NCBI GenBank assembly: GCA_001598975.1
Contig: BBXU01002859.1
Location: forward strand, 1-35,323
Source: Parachlorella kessleri
Lineage: Eukaryota; Chlorophyta; Trebouxiophyceae; Chlorellales; Chlorellaceae
Length of the DNA: 35,323 nucleotides
Direction of reading: 5' to 3'
Within the stretch, counting starts at the first letter, position 1. The number at the start of each line of letters is the position of its first letter. This document shows, in pieces, positions 1 through 8,642 of the stretch. Below the pieces are notes generated by a model. That model did not search any database. It was given only the letters and a program-made list of their open reading frames with translations, and was not told the origin of the DNA. The position numbers were made by a program, and so were the translations under genes.

Positions 1-108
1 ACCCACCCACCCACCCACCACCACACACACACATGCACTCCTCCGCCCCACCCACCCACCCACCCACCACCACACACACACACACACGACCCCCCCACCC
101 CCCCCCCC
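1..108. repeat. Simple-sequence tract (CCCA)n / (CA)n, duplicated
   Basis: The left edge is a run of CCCA and CA microsatellite. A block of about 50 bases (CCCA repeats, then CCA, then CA repeats) occurs twice in tandem, separated by a short unique stretch near 33-50, and the tract ends in a C-run. No telomere repeat of the TTTTAGGG or TTTAGGG type is present, so this is an internal microsatellite and not a chromosome end. Confidence 0.9.
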
Positions 109-650
109 ACGCCTGACTGAGGGGGGTTACATGCCATTACCTTACGTGCATTTTGCGACACTTGATCAAATCTGGCGCTCCTGCCTAGCAGGACACAAGT
201 GCAAATGCCCACAAGCCGGCCTCCTGGGCCTGCCCGCCGGCGTGCGGTGTCAGTCGCCCCACAACATGGTTAGCATATTGGAGTGGGCTAAGCGACTCAG
301 CGCACAAATCTAAGTATTTAGGTTGGGTTGGATTCACAGAATATGTGCCTTTGACTATCCATGTCTCTGTCATGCGGAGCACCATTCCAGGGCCCGTTGG
401 ATTAGAGCCCTCTTTGCTACCGATTCGAACCTGGAGAGAACTCTCTAGAGCGTCTAGACGCCTGACAGGCCGGCCAGGGTGCCAGGAACTTTCATCCCTT
501 AACAGGCCTCGGTGAGGCCTGGCCCGCATTGCTTTGTCCGAAAGCAGGGAGTTTAAAGTGTCCAGGAAGTATTTCCTTTTGGTCACTGTGCTGGCTAGCT
601 AACGTGCAGGTCTAGGAGGCCGCAGCGTCACCAGGGGTGCCCTTGTGCAG
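109..650. other. No exon recognised; probable intron of the RimM-like gene
   Basis: The stretch lies upstream of the first recognised exon of the RimM-like gene. RimM proteins carry an N-terminal domain before the PRC barrel, but no exon for it is seen here, so that domain probably lies left of the window or is too diverged to recognise. The region ends in a good acceptor (CTTGTGCAG at 642-650). Two small palindromes occur near 440-465. A GATTCGAACC box near 422-431 recalls a tRNA T-arm, but no tRNA can be folded around it. Confidence 0.5.
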
Positions 651-3600
651 TACGGGCAGGGCCCGTTTTGCCGCGCGCGAGACAGCGGCAGTCGCCGCCG
701 CTGCCTGAGTGCTGGGAGCTGCTTGGCTGCACAGCTTATGAGCTGGCCAGCAAGCAGCGCATCGGCACAGTGGAAGATGTAAGTAGGGTCGTGGTGTGCA
801 CCTTCTTTGCGGCGTGTCTGCACAGCTGGCCCTGGGGCAGCTGGGCAGCTGGAGAAATGCCTAGCCGTCTGGGTGCAGGGCTCTGACCTTGAGTAAGGTG
901 CTGCCTGACCAGTCAGTTCTGCAAGGATTAAAGATATTAGGCCGGCGCGCAACGCTGCAATGCCTTGCGGGGCGCAGCCAGGCAACACAGCAGGCTATCT
1001 GCTAAGCAGCGTGCCTCCGCTTTTAGACACAGTTTTACATTCCCTCACCCTGTTCCCACAACAGCCCACCTGCACACGCCGTTCTGCCCCCTCCCAGGTG
1101 CTCGACCCCGCCATGACGGGCCAGCCACACCCGCTGCTCAAAGTGCGGGCGGTGGTGGCGGGGGAGGAGTTTGGGGACGGGCACGAGGGGTGCGAGGAGC
1201 ATCTGATACCGTACGTGTGTACCATCGTACCGCGGGTGGACCTTGCCAAGGGGGAAGTGTATGTGGACCCGCCAAAGGGGCTGCTGGAGCTGGGCAGGCG
1301 CCGCCTTCTTACCCAACGCCTGAGGTACGCACTAGAGGGCTTGCTCTTGAGCCTGATTGCACTGAATTAAGCATTGACCAGCTGCGGCGACAGGTACCTG
1401 CGTGCTCAGCACCCAGTGTGGTTGGTACCTTGCTGCGGGCTTTTGTGAAGCTGGGGCGGGAGCTGCCCTGCTGCCTGTGCTGTGCCGACCCTAGTCTAGT
1501 CTAGTCTAACAGCGTACCGCCACCTGACCATGCTGCCGTGAGTCCCCCCAGTGGGGCCAACAAAAAGCCAGGATGTTTTATGCCCACAAACCACAAGATC
1601 CAAGTACCAATTCCTAATGGCATGCACCACCCCGTCCGGACGGGGAAACCAACAAAAAGCACAACCAAAGGTCTATCGCACCAAGCTTCTCTGATGACCC
1701 TGCCTGCTGTGCTGTGCTGTGCAGGAGCGTGCTGGCGCCCTACACCCAGGCGCTGCCGGGGGGTGGGCGGGTGATGCCCTCCCGCTCCCAGTTGGAAGCA
1801 GCAGGCAGGCATGATGTGGTGCGCCTGGTGGTTAGGGCTGGCGGCTTCCTGGAGGTGGCGCAGGTGGGCTTGCCCTAGTCTGTTCGAGTGTAGTCTGACA
1901 GCATAACGTCCCATGATGTGGTGCGCCTGGTGGTCCGGGCTGGCGGCTTTCTGGTGGCGCAGGTGGGCTTGCCTAGTCTGGGGTTATTGAGGGTGGCAGG
2001 TAATGCGATCAGAAAGGAGGTACTGGGCTGACAGGGGGCTATGCAGCTATGCTCTGTATCTTGCCTTTGTCTAGTCTAATAGTGTGTCCCACCACACGAC
2101 ATGCTGCCGTGAGTGCCCCACAACACAGAGCCGGGGTGTACTCCCCCGCAGACTAGAAGAGCTCCAAGCACCAGTTCTTGATGCCGTGCCCCACCCCTGG
2201 GCTTGTCCTGCATCCCTGGGCTTGTCTAGGGTTTCAGGAACGCAAGGGGGCCCGGAGCTTAGCGGCCGGCCAGCTAGCAGCTGAGCTGCTGGGGGGCATG
2301 TCGTTGGCTCCTTTGGAGAGACGGGGTTCGTGGAGAAGGCTGCCTGTCGTGAGCTAGCAGCCGCGTTTGGCAGGCCGTCTGACGACCACACAGTGAATAG
2401 CAGCTCTGCATGTGGAGCCAGCGCGCCCCTGGCCATGGGGCATTGCAGGGAAGCGCCGCGCTACTGGGCTCCACAGCGTGCGCGTTAGTAAGGCTCACCT
2501 GCTCCTGCCTCATCAAGTGGTTCTGCTGCACGGGGCTGAGCCCTTTCAGCACAGGCGGCAGGCGTGCCGTGGGGTACTGGCCAAGTGAACAGGCTTGCTG
2601 ACAGTCTTCCTCCCGTACTTCTGCCGCCGCAGGAGCTGGGCCTGCGCAGCAAGCGGCGCCCGGCGGGGTACTGGGAGGACGAGGGCAACCTGGAGAGGGA
2701 GCTGACCCTGTTTGTGGGGGCGCACTGGGCCAAGTTTGAGGTCCCCGGGGCCCCCGGGGAGTCCTACTGGTACAACCAGGTGCGGCGCCAGCGCCCAGTC
2801 AGCAGCGGCAAGGGGCGGGCAAGTGGGACTGGCTCGGAGCTGTGAGTCACAAGATCAGCCGCAGTACCATCAGGACCTGGGGTTCTTGGGGGTAGGGATA
2901 CCATCAGGACCTGGGGTTCTTGGGGGTAGGGATACCATCAGGACCTGGGGTTCTTGGGGGTAGGGATACCATCAGGGAGTTAACAAAAGTAGATGACATA
3001 ATAGAACTGGGGTGGGGAGCTCAAGGTGGGGGTTGTGGTGACGGCTGCTAGTGTGGTGACTACAATGGGTGCAGGTGAGTTGTGCGGAAGCAGTTGGGAA
3101 GGGTCCCAGCTGTCAGGCTTTCTCCGGGTGGTTGTACGGAAAGGAGCAGATTGTGGCCGGTGAGTCCTAGGCTGTCCCCTTATGTCTGCAGGTGACTCAT
3201 GGCATCAGCTGGGAGGAGCCCCAGCTGCCTGAACTCATACCCATCGATGATGAAGGCTCTTACCTGCTGACAGAGAATGAGGCGGACAGGGTAGTGCCCT
3301 CTAGGCGGGCAGTGCTCTCGGCTGGAAGGTAGGCGCTTGCTTTCCTTCGGGGACAATCTAGGGGAATGTGCGGCCAGTGTCGGGAGTTCTGTTCGAGGCA
3401 ATTGGTTGGAGCTGCTGCAGGGCTTGCCTTGCCTTGGGGGCAGCAGGATGCTTGAATCTGGAGCTGTTGGTTTGTATACACCTGGTGTGTGTGTCTCAGG
3501 CAGGGCGATGCACTTGAGCGGTTGCTCCTGCCAGCCGCCAGGGCTAGCAAAACTGTTCATCTTCCCAGGCGAACATTGTTAGGGAAGCTGGTACTTCTGA

Positions 3601-5915
3601 TACGCCTATTTACTAGGCTTGCAGCAAGGATAGCGGCGTCCCAGTGGGACCTGGGCATCATTTGCTTGTTGCTGTGACCCTTCTCTGCTATGTGCTTGTT
3701 GCCACTGTTGAGGGGTGCGCACAATAGTGTGCCTTCCCTTGTGATGCAGGTATGACTTGGACCAGGCAATCGTAGCCCAGGGAGGGTACCGGCAGGTGGC
3801 CAAGCTGCTAGGCAGGTGGGCAAGGAGGTTATGTGGGGAAACCGTCACCTGCAGCTGTGCAGTGCGACTAGCTTCCACTGCACGCTGTGCCCGGCTGCTT
3901 TGTCTGGGCTTGGCCAGCCTGTTAGGGGCTGCCACACCATGCGTTGCCTCTGGAGTTGCTTACCTTCTTCGTACCCTTGTTTGGTCAAGGTGGCAGGCGA
4001 TGTGGATCAGAAAGGAGGTATGGGTGTCCTTCTCGTACCCTTGTTGTTGCCCTGCATGCCCACCGAGGCTGCTGCATTGTTTTTTTAGGGTGGCAGGTAA
4101 TGCTATCAGAGAGGAGGTATGGGTACACTGGGCTGACAGGGGTCTCTGCAGTTATTAGCATGGGTGGCAGAGAGTGCGGACAGGGTGTGAGAGTTGTACG
4201 TACAGGACGGTTATGCTCTGTGTCTTGCCTGAGATCAAGGGTTTTCCTAATCTAGTCTGGTCTAGTCTAGTCTTACAGCTTTCCACCACCCATTGCGGGT
4301 CATTTCGACTGACTAGGATGACTGGCCTATTCCCTTGAGGCCTGGGCGTATTTATTTATTCATTTTATTTAAAATGACCGGCCCTGGCTGCCTGCAGGCG
4401 CCCGGCCTGGCCGCCGTCGCTGCCGCTGGGCACGCTCCGCGCGCTGCGCTCAGCGCTGCGCGAGTTTACCGCCGACATGAAGCTGCCCAGGGGGGTGATG
4501 CCGTCTGCCTCACAGCTGCGGGACGCGGGCCGAGGAGATATCTACCAGGTGAGCTGTCAGCAACATGTCGTGACGGGGACTCTAGGCTACTCACGGCGAT
4601 TGGTTGTATGTAAGCCAGAGCTAGCAGAGGTTGAAGCTTATGGGGCCTTGAGAGGGTGGTGGTGTTCACCTCCCACACCGCGCTCGCCGCCACTGCAGAC
4701 CATGCGCTGTGCCGTGCTGCGGGAACACTGTTGAAGGTTGTGGTTTGTGGTTGTTGGGCCGACAGCACTCTGGCCATTAAATGGCTTACGGAGACCCGCC
4801 ACCACCATAGCAGTGTGAAGGCATGCTGTGGGGTGTGAGTCTTGGCACCCTCTGCCATGCGTGCTGTTGTGAATACTGCCATCAAATCAGAAGTTTCCGG
4901 CATGCAACCGCCTTTCTTGGGGGCGCTTTCCTGCAGGCGGTGCTTCGGCAGGGCGGCTTCCATGCTGTGGCTGCTAGGCTTAGCCTGCAGACCAAGCACA
5001 AGGCTCCAGCCAGCTGGCAAGACCTCCACGCGGTTGTGGGGGAGCTGCGAGAGTTCATGGGGCTACAGGAAGGGCAGCCCTTGCCTGCGGGGGCGCGGCT
5101 GCCCACGCATGCCGAGCTGCGGGCCGCCGGCAAGCACAACCTGAGGTGGGGTGGCTGCAGCAGGGCACGCCTGTGAGCAAAGGTTGCCGCAGGGTGGGAC
5201 GCCCTTGGGTAGCATGTTGGGAAGCTGCAGTCCGGCAACACAACCGGCGCCATGCAGCCCCTCTTGTTGCATTGCCACGTGCACAGGGATCCCCCCCTCC
5301 ATGCCACGCAGGTATGTCCCCTGCTGCTCCATCTTGGCTTGTCTGCTGCATGACAGCAGTGGTACATGGGGTTTCAGCCACTTCCCTCCCCTGCCCCCTT
5401 ACAGGTATGCCCTGCAGAAGCATGGCAGTGCCAGGCTGGCGGTGCTGCTTGGGTTGGCGGTGGACTGCCGTGGCAGGGGCGCTGCCTCACTAGCAGCAGC
5501 CCTAGGTGAGGTCCCTGCTGCAGGGTTAGCTGGTCCGAACCCAGCTGCAGCAGCTGCTGCTTTGGCCGGCGCTGACTTGTCAGCTGGAGCCCAGCACAGC
5601 GCGGCAGCACCCCGCACCAGGGCAGGCGATGTGGCGAGTGCTGCGGTTGGTGGTGGCGTGGGTGCGGCTGCAAGTGGGCCCCAGACGGCTGGTGGGGGCG
5701 GACAAGATGCCCCGCCAGTAGCAGGCACAGACCCTGGTCATCTGAACTTGACAAGGCAACCGCGGCCACAGCCTGCACAGCAGGCACAGCACACGCAACA
5801 ACCGGGGCAGGCTCCAGCAGAGAGGCGCAGCCCCCCAGCACCTGCGCCTCGGCAGGTGCAGCCGCTGCCGCAGCCACCTGCGCGGCAGCGTCTGCAGCGG
5901 CACCAGAACAGATAG
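651..5915 (+). CDS. RimM-like PRC-barrel protein fused to four ~60-aa modules with a WW-like insert (5' partial)
   Basis: Exons: 651-778, 1098-1324, 1394-1420, 1725-1863, 2633-2779, 3192-3328, 3750-3815, 4398-4548, 4937-5145, 5405-5915; all phases agree and give 579 residues. Residues ~20-118 match the C-terminal PRC-barrel of RimM, the 16S rRNA maturation factor: W-E-L-L-G, then I-G-T-V-E-D-V, then L-I-P-Y-V..I-V-P-R-V-D, ending in V-D-P-P-K-G-L-L-E-L. After this come four copies of a module with P-S/T-x(2-3)-L-x-x-A-G-R/K-x-D/N, then a G-G-(F/Y)-x-x-V-A-x-x-L-type segment, starting near residues 139, 258, 325 and 400. A WW-like segment (S-Y-W-Y-N ... S-W-E-E-P, ~216-232) is inserted after module 1. 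The tail (~440-579) is Ala/Pro/Gln-rich. The modules recall repeats in plant plastid proteins such as the PTST group, which is memory-based. A plastid rRNA or RNA role is inferred. The start codon and any transit peptide are not visible. Confidence 0.72.
1491..1633 (+). repeat. Dispersed repeat, module 2 (copy A), intronic
   Basis: The copy begins with tandem CTAGT units (CCTAGTCTAGTCTAG), continues through AACAGCGTACCGCCACCTG and GTGGGGCCAACA, and ends near CCAAGTACCA. It lies in an intron of the RimM-like gene. The same order recurs at 11428-11550 with about one mismatch in ten. It recurs with more divergence at about 2070-2195, and an inverted fragment lies at 28876-28916. No open frame and no clear terminal inverted repeat are seen. 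It looks like a short non-autonomous repeat. Confidence 0.75.
1911..1981 (+). repeat. Copy of the 3' part of exon 1725-1863 with its donor site
   Basis: About 70 bases repeat the end of the preceding exon and the start of its intron (original about 1810-1882). Both start CATGATGTGGTGCGCCTGGT and run past the splice donor into GTGGGCTTGCC. The copy has small differences, including a 3-base loss near the GGAGGTGGCGCAG end. It has no acceptor of its own, so it is not an obvious extra exon. It does carry a second copy of the donor about 100 bases downstream of the real one. Confidence 0.9.
1988..2195 (+). repeat. Dispersed composite repeat, modules 1+2 (copy B)
   Basis: Module 1 starts with GGTGGCAGGTAATGC, then ATCAGAAAGGAGGTA and CTGGGCTGACAGGGG, and runs to ATGCTCTGTATCTTGCC. 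Module 2 follows directly (TCTAGTCTAATAG, then CATGCTGCCGTGAGT and a diverged end). The two modules occur in the same order at about 4088-4300, which supports one composite element. It is intronic in the RimM-like gene. Confidence 0.7.
2866..2976 (+). repeat. 34-bp tandem repeat, about 3.3 copies
   Basis: A 34-base unit starting ACCATCAGGACCTGGGGTTC is repeated three times without visible change, followed by a partial fourth copy. It lies in the intron between exons 2633-2779 and 3192-3328 of the RimM-like gene. The sequence identity between copies suggests recent slippage. Confidence 0.95.
3988..4300 (+). repeat. Dispersed composite repeat (one partial and one full-order copy)
   Basis: A partial module 1 at 3988-4030 (GGTGGCAGGCGATGTGGATC) is followed at about 4088 by a second module 1 (GGTGGCAGGTAATGC). 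That copy runs through CTGGGCTGACAGGGG and ATGCTCTGTGTCTTGCCT into the CTAGT units of module 2, at about 4250-4300. This is the same arrangement as at 1988-2195. It lies in the intron before exon 4398-4548 of the RimM-like gene. Confidence 0.7.
4332..4375 (+). repeat. CCTT(G/C)AGGCCTGGGCGTATTT repeat with ATT-rich tail (copy 1)
   Basis: The GC-rich core is followed directly by TTTATT/CATT repeats. A second copy with the same core and a different-length ATT-rich tail is at 22703-22755 in a P0 intron. A unique head and a simple A/T-rich tail suggest a small retroposed repeat, but no target-site duplication was found. Confidence 0.6.
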
Positions 5916-5973
5916 TAGGCCGGGAGGGCTGTGGTGGAGCGCGTGGCATGGAGGCGGGGTGCAGCTGCTGTGT

Positions 5974-5978
5974 TGTAA
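5974..5978 (+). terminator. Poly(A) signal TGTAA of the RimM-like gene
   Basis: TGTAA, the usual green-algal polyadenylation signal, lies 59 bases behind the stop codon at 5913-5915. Confidence 0.55.
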
Positions 5979-6120
5979 CAATTTCTGGGTGGCCCAGCCC
6001 CGGAAGATGTTGTGTACCAGGGCATCTAGCCCCTACAGACGTATTTGACTGTGTGCCGTAGGTCCCGGAAGCATGCAACGGAACTCCGTTGCTTGTGTAT
6101 TGAGCAGTGGTGCCGGTAGT

Positions 6121-6125
6121 TTACA
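6121..6125 (-). terminator. Poly(A) signal TGTAA of PIG-C (minus strand)
   Basis: TTACA on the plus strand reads TGTAA on the minus strand, about 215 bases behind the PIG-C stop. The two convergent genes therefore leave about 430 bases between their stop codons, 5916-6341, which hold both 3' ends and nothing else recognisable. Confidence 0.5.
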
Positions 6126-6341
6126 AGGGGTGACCAGGTCTGAAAGCACAGCCAGTCAATACCCAGTCAACAAGTAGTGTTACTTCTCTATCCCACCCCT
6201 TCCACTCGCGGAGGCAGCCTGCATGAGCACCACCAGGCTATCCTAGCCTGCCGCACACTCTTCCCCTTTTTAATGTTCTCCCGGCTTGTATGCTCGGCGG
6301 CCATCACCAGAGACTCATCCCTTGCCATTCCAGCCCTTGCC

Positions 6342-8080
6342 TTAAATAGTGACACGTCTTGGGGAAGGGCCCATTCTCCTAGGTGAGGCCACCCGCAGTG
6401 AAACATCCCTAGCCAGCTTGGGCACCGCTTCGTCCCAGGGCCCGTTGATCTGTGCCTTGAACTTGCCCACCCTGACTAGCCACATGGGACAGATGAGGCA
6501 GACAAAGCACGCGACACAGAGGCAGGTAGTGGCCAGCAGGACGTTCAGCGGCAGCAGCAGGGCCACGCTGGCGCCCAGCAGGCACAGCGTGAGCGCGGCA
6601 TGCGCAGCGGGCGAGGCGATTTGGACCTTGTGTCGCAGCTGGGGGAAGAGTGTGAATGCCTCCAGCGCAAGGAGTACCTGTGCGGGCAAGGCCCAAACAG
6701 ACAGCAGCCGAGAGTAGGCAAGGGGGCTGCTACATGGGCTGCTGCTGTCAAAATGTCAGCCGTGCATGCCTGGGTGCACCAATTGCTTTCCATACTCTTG
6801 TGTAGACGGGACCATCTCACTGTCAAGCAATAGCAGGTTTCAATGTCATGCCACTCTACCCACCGCCAGGCATCTTATAAGCAGCCTGCCATCAGAGACG
6901 CACACGCAGCGAGCCTATTGTGGGCCGTGCCGGACACAACTTACTTACTTTGGGGAAATTCCCAACACCAGCATGGCCTCAGAGCAGCACAACGTCAAAT
7001 CACCTGAGCAAACGCGCCCATGCTGCTTCCATCCCTGCTGGCGCACAGGATAGTTGCCAGCAGGGCGCAGCCCAGGGACACCCCCGTCCAGCGGCTCCTA
7101 ACTGTGCCGTCAAAGCCGTAGTCCCACAAGAACAGATGGGCTGCCAGCAGTACTGTGGTCAGGAAGACGATAGTATCTGTGCTGATCGACTGTGCGAGGC
7201 TGGCATAGAGGGGTGAAAGCACAAGTGTACCACCCACAAAGGCTGCTGCAGTTGCTGCTGGCCGGACCAGCTGCGCTAGCTGCACCTTGAGGCGCCTGGC
7301 CTTGAGGTACAACCAGCGGGACAAGCAGCTCCTGCTGCGGCAGCAGCTGGCAGTGGCTCCGTCGGCAGCAAAGAGCTGCCGCACCGGGCGCCTGCAACAG
7401 GCTCCGGGGTCGCGTCGCCTTGCCTGACCAGCCTGCTGTGCGTGGCAGCTGCAGGCTGCAGCCATAAGACCCGGGCTGCCACTGGGTGTGTCACTACGAG
7501 CTGTATAGGGTTGCGAGTAGTCCAGGTGTCGCCTCTTCCTGCCTGGTGCTGAACAGATACTGAAGATAGTGCAGCCTACAAGACCCAGCAAGAGCTGGAC
7601 AGCCAGTAGCTGCCATGCTGACAGCCGACCCTGGAGCGCAGCAGGCAACCAAGTGGACTCAGGACGAGAGATCGTGGGGAATAGGTCCCATATTCTGACA
7701 TTGCCCAAAACACATCCAAACCAGTGGCTGCTGGTACAGCTCTGCATCATCCCGTCACGACCCTATCGCAGGAGCAACAGTCTACCACCGACTCCAATCA
7801 GTTACTTTCCAACACAAGCAAGGCAACCTCTTGCTGCACAGTGGTTGCAACCGAAACAGTGGCTCACTGCCACTTGCCTGTGTGAGGAGGTACGATGCAG
7901 TCGACACAAGGGTCACCGTGCTGAGCTGCTGGCTGAGAGGCAGGGAGTCCCACACCACCTTGGAGTAGCTGCGCCGAGCCACAGTTGCGTTGACGACAAG
8001 CGCCTCCAGGAAGGCATCAGTGGTGTAGGCATCATCACCACTGCCCTGCGGCTCGTAGAGCACCTTCCTCCAGGGCCTGC
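6342..8080 (-). CDS. PIGC: PIG-C/GPI2 subunit of GPI N-acetylglucosaminyltransferase
   Basis: Exons in reading order: about 8080-7878, 7630-7004, 6677-6342. The first reads W-R-K-V-L-Y-E and D-A-F-L-E-A-L-V-V-N, the conserved N-terminal start of PIG-C. The second carries S-P-L-Y-A-S-L-A-Q, S-I-S-T-D-T-I and L-F-L-W-D-Y-G, and the third V-L-L-A-L-E-A-F-T-L-F-P-Q and K-F-K-A-Q-I-N-G-P-W-D-E-A. PIG-C is a multi-pass ER membrane subunit of the complex that adds GlcNAc to phosphatidylinositol, the first step of GPI-anchor synthesis; several hydrophobic spans are visible. A polar Cys/Arg/Ser-rich insert of about 70 residues precedes the STDTI span. Intron 1 has a GC donor (CAG|GCAAGT). The first coding exon with the start codon is unresolved: the frame is closed upstream of about 8130 and an acceptor lies at 8081. 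Confidence 0.9.
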
Positions 8081-8642
8081 CTGCGTATGGGAATGAGGCA
8101 GGGTTACAGCTGGCTACTGGCGGCTTGACTGAACTTCAGGCGGCTCGAGGCAAATAGTTAGCAGTGCGAGATATGGCAGGGGGCTGAGACTCTTGCCATG
8201 CAACTTTAGGCGACAACACAGTTGCTCTTGACTTTAGCAGCTCGGTAAGCCCTGACCTTCGTTATGCTGCATTCCATAGGCATGTGATCAGTGTCTAGTT
8301 GAGTGCCACGACAGTGCGTTCAGCAGGACACGGGAAAAAGTTGGCTGACATATAAGTATATAAATAAGATGTTTTCTTCCATAAACCAACTCTCCTTTGT
8401 GAACGGCGTTTTCGGGCGCCTCTTAGTCAGAAATAACGCAAGTGGGCAGTCTTGATGGGAGTGACAATACGGGTCTGGCCGATCAATTGACCCGGTGATC
8501 TTGAATTGCAGCCTTATTGCAGTTCGCGTTCTGCAGAGCGCAGGCAAGCCAACCCTCGTCGCAGTGCTGCTTCGAGCTTACCGACCTTGTTGTACCTCGT
8601 TACAGAAAAGGTGTAGTGTCATCTCTGTTCTCTCGTCTTTGG
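8081..8642. promoter_or_regulatory. Shared upstream region of PIG-C and the methyltransferase
   Basis: The two genes are head to head, so this stretch of about 560 bases must hold both promoters, the unresolved 5' exon of PIG-C and the 5' UTR of the methyltransferase. An A/T-rich patch with TATAAGTATATAAATAAG lies at about 8350-8368. No confident TATA box or repeat can be assigned. Confidence 0.5.

Noticed and set aside
1..108. Telomere or subtelomere at the left edge
   Set aside because: The repeats are CCCA and CA microsatellites, not a TTTAGGG- or TTTTAGGG-type array, and a gene runs in from this side.
415..470. tRNA or tRNA-derived SINE suggested by GATTCGAACC and nearby hairpins
   Set aside because: The T-loop-like string has no matching 5-bp T stem on either strand, and no acceptor stem, D-arm or anticodon arm can be folded around it.
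3757..4258. Overlapping plus-strand frames of 90-133 codons as extra genes
   Set aside because: They start inside exon 3750-3815 of the RimM-like gene and run into intron and dispersed-repeat sequence in different frames.
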